This document shows, piece by piece, positions 22,411 to 31,252 of a stretch of DNA of 36,266 nt. The notes beneath the pieces are model-generated. The model ran no database searches and was not told the DNA's origin. It saw only the letters and a program-made list of their open reading frames with translations. Made by a program: the position numbers and the translations under genes. Every line of letters starts with the position of its first letter. Within the stretch, counting starts at the first letter, position 1. This DNA comes from Actinobacteria bacterium 13_1_20CM_4_69_9. Lineage in GTDB: Bacteria; Actinomycetota; Thermoleophilia; Gaiellales; Gaiellaceae. The stretch lies in NCBI GenBank assembly GCA_001920085.1, contig MNJC01000051.1, forward strand, positions 1-36,266, given 5' to 3'.

Positions 22411-23370
22411 GTGGCTCACGGTTTGGTTTCGCGAGTCCTGCTCGCATCACCTCGGGGATACTGCGCTGGGGTCGAACGCGCCGTGGAGACGGTCGAGCGC
22501 GCCCTTTCCGTGTACGGAGCGCCCGTCTACGTGCGCAAGCAGATCGTCCACAACGCCCATGTCGTGCGCGAGCTGGAGGCGCTCGGAGCGGTCTTCGTCG
22601 AGTCGGAGACGGACGTTCCCGCCGGGGCGACGCTCGTCCTGTCGGCGCACGGCGTCGCGCCCTCGGTCTATTCGCGCGCCGCCGAGCGTCGGCTGCACAC
22701 GATCGATGCGACGTGCCCGCTGGTCACGAAGGTGCACGTGCAGGCGCGGCGCTACGCCGCCGACGGCCACCGCATCGTCCTGATCGGACACGCCGGTCAC
22801 GAGGAAGTGATCGGGACGATGGGCGAGGCGCCCGACGTCACCGTCCTGGTCGAGAGCGTCGACGACGCCGAGTCGCTCGAACTGCCCGACGGCGCGCCGG
22901 TTGCCTACATCACGCAGACGACCCTGTCCGTCGACGAGACGGCGGAGATCATCGACGTGCTCAAGCGCCGCTTCCCGCACATCCGCGGGCCGCAGCGCGA
23001 GGACATCTGCTACGCGACGTCCAACCGGCAGTGGGCGGTCAAGGAGCTGCTCGCGGAGGTCGACCTTCTGCTCGTGATCGGTTCGCGCAACTCGTCCAAC
23101 TCCAACCGCCTTGTCGAGGTCGCCCGCGGTTCGAGAGTGCCGGCGCACCTGATCGACGACGAGACCGAGATCGACGAGGGCTGGTTCGACGGCGCCGAGA
23201 CGGTGGGCGTGACATCGGGCGCGTCGGCGCCCGAGCGTCTCGTCGAGCGCGTGTGCGACTGGTTCCGCGCCTACGGCGTCAGCGACATTCGCCCGTACGC
23301 GAGCGTGTACGAGGACGTCGTCTTCCGGCTGCCCGTCGAGCTACGTCGAGCAGAGACGCCTGCGGCCTGA
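22411..23370 (+). CDS. ispH: 4-hydroxy-3-methylbut-2-enyl diphosphate reductase
   Basis: The 319-residue product is IspH (LytB), the last enzyme of the MEP isoprenoid pathway, which makes IPP and DMAPP using a [4Fe-4S] cluster. The three cluster cysteines are present: Cys18 (SPRGYCAGVERAV), Cys102 (IDATCPLV) and Cys200 (EDICYATSNRQ). Substrate-binding features HNAHVV, SAHGV and GHAGHEEVIGTMGE, and GSRNSSNSNRL, are intact. I use the GTG at 22411, which gives the usual short N-terminus; a TTG at 22378 is possible. It overlaps the convergent zinc-ribbon gene by 92 bases. Confidence 0.95.
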   Translation: MAHGLVSRVLLASPRGYCAGVERAVETVERALSVYGAPVYVRKQIVHNAHVVRELEALGAVFVESETDVPAGATLVLSAHGVAPSVYSRAAERRLHTIDATCPLVTKVHVQARRYAADGHRIVLIGHAGHEEVIGTMGEAPDVTVLVESVDDAESLELPDGAPVAYITQTTLSVDETAEIIDVLKRRFPHIRGPQREDICYATSNRQWAVKELLAEVDLLLVIGSRNSSNSNRLVEVARGSRVPAHLIDDETEIDEGWFDGAETVGVTSGASAPERLVERVCDWFRAYGVSDIRPYASVYEDVVFRLPVELRRAETPAA

Positions 23371-23632
23371 CCGGCCGTAGGAAGCGCGCGACGCGTCCCG
23401 CCTCGCGCTCGTCGAGCGACACTGCCCCTTCGGCCATGCCGCTCTCGTTCCACACGCTGAACCGGATGTGCGGGTCCTCGGTCAGGTAGCGCGTGATGCG
23501 AAGCGCCTTGCCCGCGTCGCGCGGGTGCGGCGAGAAGAACTCCACGATCTTCCTGCGCTGCGGCTGGGCGCACCAAGGACAGAAGCGGAACCGCTCCTCC
23601 AGCTCCCCGCCACAGCGCACGCACTGCGCCAT
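23279..23632 (-). CDS. Zinc-ribbon protein of unknown function
   Basis: The 117-residue product starts MAQCVRCGGELEERFRFCPWCAQPQRR, a four-cysteine zinc ribbon, followed by KIVEFFSPHPRDAGKALRITRYLTEDPHIRFSVWNESGMAEGAVSLDEREAGRVARFL cut here into a conserved-looking domain, and an Arg-rich tail. The tail lies antisense to the end of ispH. An earlier ATG (23656, MLWNASAE) is possible but would overlap the -10 region of the divergent aminotransferase. No function is known to me. Confidence 0.65.
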   Translation of the reverse strand: MAQCVRCGGELEERFRFCPWCAQPQRRKIVEFFSPHPRDAGKALRITRYLTEDPHIRFSVWNESGMAEGAVSLDEREAGRVARFLRPVRPQASLLDVARRAAGRRRPRTRSRTGECR

Positions 23633-23650
23633 CTCGGCTGAAGCATTCCA

Positions 23651-23656
23651 TAGCAT
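23651..23656 (+). promoter_or_regulatory. -10 box of the aminotransferase gene (leaderless)
   Basis: TAGCAT ends six bases before the GTG at 23663, and no ribosome site is present, which fits a leaderless transcript. Confidence 0.45.
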
Positions 23657-23662
23657 CGCCGG

Positions 23663-24760
23663 GTGCGCGAGGCGCCGGAACGGATTCAGCGGCTGCCGGA
23701 GCAGTACTTCACTGCGCTGCTCGCACGGGTTGCGGCGGCGGCGGCGGCAGACGGCGAGCCGCTCGTCGACCTTGGACGAGGCAACCCCGAGGTCGGGCCG
23801 CCTCCGCACGTCGTCGAGGCGCTCGCCGAGTCGGCCGCCCGCCCCGACGTGCACGGGTACGCCCCGTTTGCCGGCCTCCCGGCGCTCAAGGAGGCAATCG
23901 CCGCCCGCTACGCCGACGTCTACGGCGTGGAGCTCGATCCGACCCGCGAGGTCGCGGTCCTGCCCGGGACGAAGACAGGCCTGATGGAGTTCGCGCTGTG
24001 CGCGGTCGAGCGCGGCGGCACGATCGTCCTGCCCGATCCCGGCTATCCCGACTACTTCTCGGCGGTCGCGCTCGCCGGCGCCGCGGTCGCCTCGTTCTCC
24101 GGCTTCGACATGCCCGGCGACGGGATGTACCTCAACTTCCCGACGAACCCGACCGCGTCGGCGGCCGCCGACGGCGTCTTCGACGAGGCGGTCGAGTGGG
24201 CGCGCCGGAACGCGGCGTGGGTCATGCACGACTTCGCCTACGGCGATCTCGTCTTCGACGGGCGCAGGCCGCGGAGCTTCCTGGCGGCCGACGGCTCACG
24301 CGATGTCGGCATCGAGCTCTTCAGCATGTCGAAGTCGTACGGGATGGCAGGGTGGCGGCTCGGGTTCGCGCTCGGGAACGCGGAGCTCGTCCGCCGCATC
24401 GAGACGCTGCAAGATCACGCGTTCGCGGGCATCTTCCGGCCCGTGCAGGAAGCCGGAATCGCAGCGCTCACCGGCCCGCAGACCTCCGTCGAGGAACGCC
24501 GTGCGACGTACGAGCGGCGACGCGACTGTGCGCTCGAAGCGCTGCCCGGGCTCGAGACCCGCTCGGAAGGGACCTTCTTCGTCTGGTTCCGGCTTCCGGA
24601 CGGCGTCACGGTCGAGCGGATCCTCGCCGAGCAGCGTGTTGCGCTCGCGCCCGGCGAAGGCTTCGGCGCGCGCGGCGCCGGCTGGGCCCGGCTGTCGCTC
24701 GCGGTCGGCGACGAGACCCTCGAGCGCGGGCTCGAACGCCTACGGGGCGCGTTCCACTAG
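23663..24760 (+). CDS. PLP-dependent aminotransferase, class I/II
   Basis: The 365-residue product has the fold-type I aminotransferase features: LGRGNPEVGPP, GYAPFAGLPALKEAIAARY, PGTKTGLMEF, DPGYPDY, NFPTNPTAS, HDFAYGDL (Asp190 contacts the PLP ring nitrogen), SMSKSYGMAGWRLGF with the PLP lysine at 224, and a C-terminal substrate-binding Arg in GWARLSLA. Nearest named groups are LL-diaminopimelate, alanine and aspartate aminotransferases; the exact substrate is not certain. The 3' end overlaps the DUF4173 gene by 21 bases. Confidence 0.92.
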   Translation: MREAPERIQRLPEQYFTALLARVAAAAAADGEPLVDLGRGNPEVGPPPHVVEALAESAARPDVHGYAPFAGLPALKEAIAARYADVYGVELDPTREVAVLPGTKTGLMEFALCAVERGGTIVLPDPGYPDYFSAVALAGAAVASFSGFDMPGDGMYLNFPTNPTASAAADGVFDEAVEWARRNAAWVMHDFAYGDLVFDGRRPRSFLAADGSRDVGIELFSMSKSYGMAGWRLGFALGNAELVRRIETLQDHAFAGIFRPVQEAGIAALTGPQTSVEERRATYERRRDCALEALPGLETRSEGTFFVWFRLPDGVTVERILAEQRVALAPGEGFGARGAGWARLSLAVGDETLERGLERLRGAFH

Positions 24761-26188
24761 CGCCTGCAGCTCGGCGCGGTGGCCGCGGATCGCGGCGGCG
24801 GCGCGTGAACGCGAGAGGTTCCACGAACGCCAGTCGCCGCCGGCGTCGACGCGGTGGAGCAACGCTCGAGCGAGCACGGCGCGCTGCGGCGGAGGCAGCG
24901 AGCGAATCCGGGTGACGAGAGTCGGCACCGCGTCGTCGCTGAGGTTCGCGAGGTACGACACGTCCACGGCCGGTCGCGTGACGTTCGTTCGCGCGATCGT
25001 CGCGTCTGGATTCACGAAGTTCAGGACGAAGGTCGCGGCGAAGCCGGCGACGAGGGCGCCCACCGCGAACGCGTGGCGCCTCCCGCGCAGAACCGTCAGC
25101 GCGAACCACGCCGACACCACGGCGAGCCAGAGAATCACGCCAGTCGCGTACAGCCGTAGCTCCGTCAGGCCGAAGTGCTCGACGTACAGGCGCATCCGCT
25201 GAAGTGCGGACGCGATGACGATTCCGAGCAGGACGAGCAGGGCTGCCGCCAACCACCGGAACGCACGCCGCCCGCGACCGGCGAGCGCCCAGTCGGCGAG
25301 CAGCAGGACGGACAGCGTCAGCCCGGCGACCGCGACCAGTTCGAAGAAGCCGTGGCGGGCGTACTCGGCATACGTCAGGTGCGCCCGGGACTGGACGAGC
25401 GCGCTGCCGCCGAACAGGTAGCGGAACTGCACGGCGACGAACGCCAGGAACAGCAGGTCGAGGAACGCGAGCGCGACGCAGATCTCGAGCGGCCCGACGA
25501 CGCGGCGGGGGCGCGCGAACGGCACCTGCTCCGACCGTTCTCGGACGGAAAGGAGGTCGCGCAGCAGCCCGCCCGCAAGCCACGCCCACACGGCGACGAT
25601 CAGTATCCGCTCGCCCGCGCTCGCGTCGATCGCCGGCACTGCCGACGAGAGGAGGCTCTTGAAGACAGCATCCGCGGCTGCGAAGAGACCGCCGAAGAGC
25701 AGCAGCAGGGGCACGCCGAGCGCGACTCCGCGCGCGAGGGCCGTCACCCTCTCCGACCGCGCGCGCCCGGCGAGCTCCGCCCACCGGATGTCGGCCATCA
25801 GCAGCGAGAGCGAACCGACCGCCGTCGACCTGGCGGCGCCGACGAAGCCCTCGCCGAACTCGGTCAGCGTGGCGGTGCGGATATTGCGCAGGGCCCCGAC
25901 GCTGACGGCCGCTGCGATTGCGAGCAGATTCGCCGCGACGAGCAGCGGCGAGTCGTGCCACACGAGGAGCGCGGCGAACAGCACGAGCGGTGCGACCATG
26001 AAGCGCCTTCCCTGGTGCAGCGGGACGCGCCCCGCGCGCAAGAGCACGGCGAGCGCGACCGTGAACGCGAGCGCCCACAGCGGCACGTTCAGTCCGAGCG
26101 GCTGCCCCTGGAAGAGGGCGTCCCCGAGAACGCCGAGGCCAAGGGCTGTCGCTGCCAGCGCGATCCCGAGCCTCGTCCGACGACTCAT
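24740..26188 (-). CDS. DUF4173-family membrane protein
   Basis: The 482-residue product has about ten membrane helices with the DUF4173 pattern: ALFQGQPLGLNVPLWALAFTVAL at the N-terminus, VGALRNIRTATLTEFG, GVALGVPLLLLFGGLFAAADAVFKSLL, the AVQFRYLFGG and LTYAEYARHGFFELVAVA motifs that are diagnostic for the family, and a soluble C-terminal part (NPDATIARTNVTR, VDVSYLANLSDDAVPTLV). Function of the family is unknown. The ATG at 26186-26188 is preceded by an A/T-rich stretch. Confidence 0.88.
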   Translation of the reverse strand: MSRRTRLGIALAATALGLGVLGDALFQGQPLGLNVPLWALAFTVALAVLLRAGRVPLHQGRRFMVAPLVLFAALLVWHDSPLLVAANLLAIAAAVSVGALRNIRTATLTEFGEGFVGAARSTAVGSLSLLMADIRWAELAGRARSERVTALARGVALGVPLLLLFGGLFAAADAVFKSLLSSAVPAIDASAGERILIVAVWAWLAGGLLRDLLSVRERSEQVPFARPRRVVGPLEICVALAFLDLLFLAFVAVQFRYLFGGSALVQSRAHLTYAEYARHGFFELVAVAGLTLSVLLLADWALAGRGRRAFRWLAAALLVLLGIVIASALQRMRLYVEHFGLTELRLYATGVILWLAVVSAWFALTVLRGRRHAFAVGALVAGFAATFVLNFVNPDATIARTNVTRPAVDVSYLANLSDDAVPTLVTRIRSLPPPQRAVLARALLHRVDAGGDWRSWNLSRSRAAAAIRGHRAELQALVERAP

Positions 26189-26227
26189 GGGCGCTTATTC
26201 AACCATGCACGAGGCTATGAGCAACGC

Positions 26228-29200
26228 TTATGAGACCTTGGCGATCTCCGGCTCGGACACGCCGTCGGTCGCGACGTCGGTCGCCAGCACCTCTTCCTTG
26301 ATCCAGTCCGCGTGCTCGAGCAGATCGGCGTCGGACGCCGGCAGCGTCAGGCGAATGCGATCGGTGAGCTCGAGGCCGGCGTCCTTGCGCATCGTGTTGA
26401 CGCGATGGATCAGCTCGTACACGCGCCCCTCGCGCCGGAGGTCGTCGTCGAGCTCCGTCGTCATCGCGACGGTCAGGGCGTCGTCGGCGGCCAGTGCCCA
26501 GCCTTCGCGCGCGCGGCGCTCGACGAGCACCTCGTCGGCGCCGAGCTCGTGTCCGTTGACGCGCACGCCGCCTCCTTCGAGCTGCTCGAACTCCCCCGCC
26601 TCCAGCGCCGACCGCACGGCGCCGAGCTCCTTCCCGAGCTTCGGCCCGAGCAGCGGGAGGTTGGGCTTGACGCGCACCTCCATCGCCTCGACCGGTGCGA
26701 ACTCGACCTCCTTGACGCGCAGCTCCTCGGCGATCTCGTCGGAATGCCGCTGCGCGGGGCCGGCCCCCTGCACGACGAGCCGGCGCAGCGGCTGCCGCAG
26801 CTTGAGCCCGGCGTCGCCGCGCGCCTGGCGGCCGAGCTCGACGATTCGCCGCACCTCGCCGACCTCGCGCAAGAGCTCCTCGTCGCGCGGCCGCGCTTCC
26901 GGCCAGGGCTCGAGGAAGACCGAGACTGGCGCGTCCTCGGTGCGCAGGCGCCGCCAGAGGAAGTCTGCGAGGAACGGCATCACGGGACCGATCACCTGCA
27001 CCGACCGCAGCAAGGCGCGATGCAACGTCCACAGCGCCACCTCGTCGCTGTTCCAGAAGCGACGCCGCGAGCGGCGGATGTACCAGTTCGACAGGTCGTC
27101 GACGAACGAGTCGAACGCACGCATCACTCCCGGCGTCCAGTAACGCTCGTACTGCCCCGAGATCTCGGCGACGAGCTGCTCCGTCCGCTCGAAGAGCCAA
27201 CGGTCGAGGGGCTGCAGCTCGCCCGGCGCCTCGTCGCCCGGCCGGAAGCCGTCGACGTTCGCATAGTCGACGAAGAACTTGACGGAGTTCCAGTACGTCA
27301 ACAGCCGACGCCGGATCTCGGCCGCGGGCCCGTAGCCGAACTTCATGTTCTGGCTCGGGACGTGCTCGCAGAACATGAACCGGATCACGTCGGCGCCGAT
27401 GTTCTCGAGCGCCTCGGCGGCGTCGATCGCGTTGCCCCACGAGCGGTGCATCTCGCGGCCGTGCTCGTCGAGGAGCTTCTCGTACGTCAGCACCGCCCTG
27501 TAGGGCGACTTCCCGGTCAGCGTCACCGACATGAAGCACTGCGAGTAGAACCACAGCCGGATCTGCTCGCGCATCTCGGACACCCAGTCGGCCGGGTACC
27601 ACTTCTCCCAGTACGCGTGGTCGGGGAGATCGGCGCCCGTCAGGCCGGCCGCGGCGCCCGTCGCGTAGCCGTGCTCCTTCCACTCCGGGCTCTGCCAGCC
27701 GAGTGTCGAGAAGGGGACGATGCCCGCGTCGAGCCATGCGTCGCCCACCTCCGTCACGCGCCGCACCTCGGCGCCGCAGTCGCACCGGATCGGCACCTCG
27801 TCGATCCAGGGTCGATGCAGCTCCTGCAGCTGTTGCAGCCCGCCGGTCGCGCGCTCGCGCAGCTCGGCGAGTGAGCCGATCACGGTCAGCTTGCCGCACG
27901 AGTTGCACGGGTAGAACGGCAACGGCAGCCCGAAGTAGCGGCGGCGCGAGATGTTCCAGTCGTCCATGTTGCGCAGCCAGTCGTCCATGCGCTTCGAGTA
28001 GAAGTCCGGCGTCCACTCCACGGTCGCGTTCGCGTCGAGCATCGGCTGGCGGATCTCGTCCGCGCGGATCATCCAGTCGTCGGCGATCCGGAAGACGAGC
28101 GGCGTCGAGCAGCGCCAGCAGATCGGATATCGGTGGACGATCGAGCCTGCCTCGACCAGCAGCCCGCGCCGCTCGAGCTCGACGGTGATAGGCCCTTCGA
28201 CGTCCTCCGTCGAGCGTCCCTCGAGCTCGCCGTAATCCTTGTAGAAGCGGCCCGCCTCGTCGATCGGGGTCAACACGGAAAGGTCGTGCACCCGCGAGAG
28301 CTCGAAGTCCTCGGCGCCGGCGCCCGGGGCGATGTGCACGATGCCCGTGCCTTCGTCGAGCGACACGTCGTCCCACGGGATGACGCGGTGCACGACGCCC
28401 TCCTGGGCCGGCAGGTGCTCGAACGGCGCCTCGTACTCGAGGCCGACGAGCTCGCTGCCGCGCACGCGTCGGGTGAGCTCCGCGTCGGGACTGCGCTCGA
28501 CGGCCCACCATTCGAGGCTCTTCGTGAGCCCGTACTCTGCGTCGGGGTTCACCGCGGCGGCGACGTTGGCGGGCAGCGTCCACGGCGTCGTCGTCCAGAC
28601 GACGAGCGATTCCCCGGCGCGGCCCTTCAGCGGAAAGCGCACGTAGAGCGAGGGGTGCGTCAGCTCCGCGTACGAGTTGATCAGCTCGTGTTGCGACAGC
28701 GAGGTCCCGCAGCGCGGGCACCACTCGACGGCCCGGTGGCCCAGGTACAGCCAGTCGCGCTCGTGACACTCCCGGAGGAAGCGCCAGATGTACTCGATGT
28801 TGGTGTCGGAGAACGTGTAGTAGTCGTTGTCCCAGTCCATCCACATCCCGAGGCGGCGGCACTGGTCGGTGATGATCTCGGCGTACTTCGCCACGCGTTG
28901 CTTGCAGCGCTCGGCGAACTCCGCGATCCCGTACTCCTCGATCTCGCGCTTGGAGTTGAGGCCGAGCTCGCGCTCGACGCCGACCTCGACCCAGAGGCCC
29001 TGACAGTCGAAGCCGTTCTGATACCGCAGCTCGTGCCCCTGCAGCGCCTTGTAGCGCTGGAACACGTCCTTGAGCGTCCGGCCCCAGCAGTGATGGGCGC
29101 CCATCGGGTTGTTGGCCGTGATCGGGCCGTCCATGAAGCTGAAGCGCGGGCCGCCGCGGTTCTGCTCCCGGAGTCGGTCGAAGATGCCCTCCGTCTCCCA

Positions 29201-29263
29201 CCAGGCGAGGATCTCGCCCTCGAGGGCGAGGTGGTCTGGGTACTGTGCGAGCGCTTCGAACAC
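26228..29263 (-). CDS. ileS: Isoleucyl-tRNA synthetase, divergent form
   Basis: The 1011-residue product is a class I synthetase of the IleRS type: catalytic Rossmann fold with SFMDGPITANNPMGAHHCWG near residues 42-60, an editing (CP1) domain with VVWTTTPWTLPAN and GTGIVHIAPGAGAEDFEL, WNISRRRYFGLPLPF, the anticodon-binding helical domain (FVDDLSNWYIRRSRRRFW) and a C-terminal extension. Cys pairs (CPRC, CWRC, CNSC, CDC) may bind zinc. Both class I signatures are unusual: the HIGH site is MGAHH (54-58) and the KMSKS site reads EMHRSWGN (about 603-610). It charges tRNA-Ile; it may be a second IleRS. GTG start with TAGAAT seven bases upstream. Confidence 0.92.
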   Translation of the reverse strand: MFEALAQYPDHLALEGEILAWWETEGIFDRLREQNRGGPRFSFMDGPITANNPMGAHHCWGRTLKDVFQRYKALQGHELRYQNGFDCQGLWVEVGVERELGLNSKREIEEYGIAEFAERCKQRVAKYAEIITDQCRRLGMWMDWDNDYYTFSDTNIEYIWRFLRECHERDWLYLGHRAVEWCPRCGTSLSQHELINSYAELTHPSLYVRFPLKGRAGESLVVWTTTPWTLPANVAAAVNPDAEYGLTKSLEWWAVERSPDAELTRRVRGSELVGLEYEAPFEHLPAQEGVVHRVIPWDDVSLDEGTGIVHIAPGAGAEDFELSRVHDLSVLTPIDEAGRFYKDYGELEGRSTEDVEGPITVELERRGLLVEAGSIVHRYPICWRCSTPLVFRIADDWMIRADEIRQPMLDANATVEWTPDFYSKRMDDWLRNMDDWNISRRRYFGLPLPFYPCNSCGKLTVIGSLAELRERATGGLQQLQELHRPWIDEVPIRCDCGAEVRRVTEVGDAWLDAGIVPFSTLGWQSPEWKEHGYATGAAAGLTGADLPDHAYWEKWYPADWVSEMREQIRLWFYSQCFMSVTLTGKSPYRAVLTYEKLLDEHGREMHRSWGNAIDAAEALENIGADVIRFMFCEHVPSQNMKFGYGPAAEIRRRLLTYWNSVKFFVDYANVDGFRPGDEAPGELQPLDRWLFERTEQLVAEISGQYERYWTPGVMRAFDSFVDDLSNWYIRRSRRRFWNSDEVALWTLHRALLRSVQVIGPVMPFLADFLWRRLRTEDAPVSVFLEPWPEARPRDEELLREVGEVRRIVELGRQARGDAGLKLRQPLRRLVVQGAGPAQRHSDEIAEELRVKEVEFAPVEAMEVRVKPNLPLLGPKLGKELGAVRSALEAGEFEQLEGGGVRVNGHELGADEVLVERRAREGWALAADDALTVAMTTELDDDLRREGRVYELIHRVNTMRKDAGLELTDRIRLTLPASDADLLEHADWIKEEVLATDVATDGVSEPEIAKVS

Positions 29264-29270
29264 GGCTTCG

Positions 29271-29276
29271 ATTCTA
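29271..29276 (-). promoter_or_regulatory. -10 box of ileS (leaderless)
   Basis: TAGAAT on the minus strand, five of six positions of the consensus, ends seven bases before the GTG at 29263. There is no ribosome site, so the mRNA is probably leaderless. Confidence 0.5.
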
Positions 29277-29349
29277 GGGCGGGACTAAACGCGTGTTCTG
29301 AAGCGTTGTAAGAAGGGTACGACCGGCAGGTCAGTTAAGAAAGGACCAG

Positions 29350-29670
29350 ATGTCTACCACTGTCACGGAACAGAGCTTCGAGCAGGAAGTGCTCCAGAGC
29401 GACAAGCCCGTCATCGTCGACTTCTGGGCGGAATGGTGCGGCCCGTGCCACGCCGTGTCGCCCGTGCTGGACAAGATCGTCGACGAGCGCAACGGCGACC
29501 TGAAGCTCGTCAAGGTGAACATCGACGAGGAGCAGGGGCTCGCCATGCGCTTCGGCGTCCAGTCGATCCCGATGATGATCCTCTTCAAGGACGGGGAGCC
29601 GGCGGCCGCTGCCGTGGGCGCTCACCCGAAGTCGTCCCTGGAGAGAGCGCTCGGGCTCGGCGAGGGTTAA
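29350..29670 (+). CDS. trxA: Thioredoxin
   Basis: The 106-residue protein has the canonical redox motif WCGPC (Cys30, Cys33) in VDFWAEWCGPC, the cis-proline in QSIPMMILF, and the full length of a single thioredoxin domain without a signal peptide. It reduces cytoplasmic disulfides with thioredoxin reductase, which is not in the window. The ATG follows an AAAGGA ribosome site. It is divergent from ileS (86 bases) and ends just before a strong bidirectional terminator. Confidence 0.96.
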   Translation: MSTTVTEQSFEQEVLQSDKPVIVDFWAEWCGPCHAVSPVLDKIVDERNGDLKLVKVNIDEEQGLAMRFGVQSIPMMILFKDGEPAAAAVGAHPKSSLERALGLGEG

Positions 29671-29676
29671 GCCTTT

Positions 29677-29699
29677 GAGGGGGCCGGTCAGGCCCCCTC
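29677..29699 (+). terminator. Bidirectional hairpin terminator between trxA and the DUF2231 gene
   Basis: GAGGGGGCC (29677-29685) pairs perfectly with GGCCCCCTC (29691-29699) around GGTCA. T-rich sequence follows on the plus side (TTTCCTTTTCTTT, 29704-29716). The TGA stop of the minus-strand gene (29688-29690) lies in the loop, so the same hairpin probably ends both transcripts; on the minus side the following bases are CAAAGG, with few T. Confidence 0.7.
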
Positions 29700-30212
29700 G
29701 GCCATTTCCTTTTCTTTGTGCGGAACCGGCGAGACCGCCCGCTCGCTGGGCTCCTTCACGAGGTTGAGCACGCGCATCCCGTGCACGTAGACGATTGCGC
29801 CGCCGAGCCATCCTCCGAGCGTGAGGAAGCCGAACCCGACCAGCGTGAGTACGAACGCGCCCGCGCTGATGTTTCCGTGCGTGTACGCGCCGTGGCCGAA
29901 GATCGCGGCGAGCGCGAACCACACGGTCGCGGTGACCATCGCAAGCAGGTGATAGGTGGCCGTCCACCAGAGCTCGCTGCGCCACGAGATCGTCAGCCAG
30001 TCGGCGAGGCCGGTGAGCGCGGTCGGCACGGTGAAGATCAAGCCGGCGATCAGCGCGATCCACCAGCCGTACGCGCCGGCGTTCTCCGTGATGCCGAGCA
30101 CCTCGGCGAGCGCCGCGACCGTGGCAAAGGTGTACGTTCCGATCGTCGCGTCGGTGAGCGGCGGATGAAGCGGGTGGCCCGGCAACCCGCGCCACAGATA
30201 GCTGAGCTTCAT
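29688..30212 (-). CDS. DUF2231-family membrane protein
   Basis: The 174-residue product has four helices and the DUF2231 signature GHPLHPPLTDATIGTY near the N-terminus, then IALIAGLIFTVPTALTGLADWL, a YHLLAMVTATVWFALAAIFG helix and FGFLTLGGWLGGAIVYVHGMRV. The conserved histidines (GHPLHP, YHLL, VYVHG) resemble haem or metal ligands, but the role is unknown. The ATG at 30212 has no clear ribosome site. Confidence 0.9.
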   Translation of the reverse strand: MKLSYLWRGLPGHPLHPPLTDATIGTYTFATVAALAEVLGITENAGAYGWWIALIAGLIFTVPTALTGLADWLTISWRSELWWTATYHLLAMVTATVWFALAAIFGHGAYTHGNISAGAFVLTLVGFGFLTLGGWLGGAIVYVHGMRVLNLVKEPSERAVSPVPHKEKEMAEGA

Positions 30213-30251
30213 GCGGCCGGGATGTACCGCGGCCGCTACGACCTCAAACGC

Positions 30252-30398
30252 TCAGGACTCTTGCGCCTCGAGGAAGCTCAGGAATGCCGCGTGCTTCGCG
30301 AGGAGGGTCTCGATCTCCGCAACGCCTGCGCCCGCCCAGTCCTCGACCCAGGTATCGCTGAGATCGTCCTCGATGTGATGGAGGCCGCGATCGCTCAT
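30252..30398 (-). CDS. Small acidic protein of unknown function
   Basis: The 48-residue product reads MSDRGLHHIEDDLSDTWVED, then WAGAGVAEIETLLAKHAAFLSFLEAQES. It is acidic with an amphipathic C-terminal helix. A GATATT box (minus strand) ends seven bases before the ATG at 30398, in line with the leaderless pattern; an earlier ATG at 30416 would add six residues. No family is known to me, but composition and codon use look genuine. Confidence 0.5.
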   Translation of the reverse strand: MSDRGLHHIEDDLSDTWVEDWAGAGVAEIETLLAKHAAFLSFLEAQES

Positions 30399-30472
30399 AG
30401 CCGTAAATATCGGCATGCAGGCCGGACGGCACCATGGGCCGATCGGCTCATTCGAGGGATGCCGGAGTCCCA

Positions 30473-31252
30473 TTGACGGGCCTGTTGGTCGTGAATCCGC
30501 GCTCGGGCAGCGGCGGGTCGAGCGCCGGGGAGCTCGTCGCCGAGGCGAGAACGCTCGGGGTCGAGGTGCACGAGCTGAGCGAGGACGAAGATCCGGGTGA
30601 CGTCGCCCGCGCGTCACGTGCAGAGGTGCTCGGCATGGCCGGCGGCGACGGCTCGCTCGCCGCCGTCGCCGCCGTCGCGCTCGAGCGCGACGTGCCGTTC
30701 GTCTGCGTTCCCTTCGGCACGCGCAACCACTTCGCACGGGACCTCGGGCTCGACCGCGACGATCCGCTCGGCGCGGTGCGCGCGTTCGGCGGCGCCGAGC
30801 GGCGGATCGACGTCGGCCGCGCCGACCGGCGGCTGTTCCTGAACAACGTCTCGCTCGGCGTGTACGCATGGCTGGTGCACCGGCGCGAGCACCACCGCCG
30901 GCGGCGCGTTGCGTTCGCGCGTGTACGCGCGTGGGCCGCAGTGCTGACACATCGTCAGCCGCTCGGCCTGGCCATCGACGGAGAGACGGTCGACGCGCGA
31001 ATCGCGCTCGTCGCCAACAACGCCTACAGCATCGACTTCCCGACGATCGGCGCGCGCGATCGGCTCGACGAGGGAAAGCTGCACCTCTACCTGCCCGGCG
31101 ACGAACGCAGCGCCGAGCGTTTCGTCGTCAGCGCCGCGGCCGGGCGGCTCGACGCGGCGATCGACGGCGAGCCCGAGGTGCTGCAGACGCCGATCGAGTT
31201 CCGGATCGAGCCGCGCGCGTTACGAGTGCTGGTACCCGACGGCGGCGGCTAA
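30473..31252 (+). CDS. Diacylglycerol kinase-like lipid kinase
   Basis: The 259-residue product has the DAGK catalytic features: VVNPRSGSGG at residues 6-15, GGDGS (57-61), VPFGTRNHFARDLGL, NNVSLGVYAWLVHRRE and a C-terminal beta domain with IDGE. It likely phosphorylates a lipid such as diacylglycerol or a sphingoid base at the membrane. It is shorter than typical DgkB or YegS (about 300). I use the TTG at 30473, with GGAG six bases before it; upstream in-frame codons do not resemble the family. Confidence 0.85.
   Translation: MTGLLVVNPRSGSGGSSAGELVAEARTLGVEVHELSEDEDPGDVARASRAEVLGMAGGDGSLAAVAAVALERDVPFVCVPFGTRNHFARDLGLDRDDPLGAVRAFGGAERRIDVGRADRRLFLNNVSLGVYAWLVHRREHHRRRRVAFARVRAWAAVLTHRQPLGLAIDGETVDARIALVANNAYSIDFPTIGARDRLDEGKLHLYLPGDERSAERFVVSAAAGRLDAAIDGEPEVLQTPIEFRIEPRALRVLVPDGGG

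Noticed and set aside
26199-29201. 1000-codon open frame overlapping ileS in another frame
   Set aside because: It is Arg/Ala/Gly-rich translation of the ileS gene in a wrong frame, a common effect in high-GC DNA; the other frame gives an intact synthetase.
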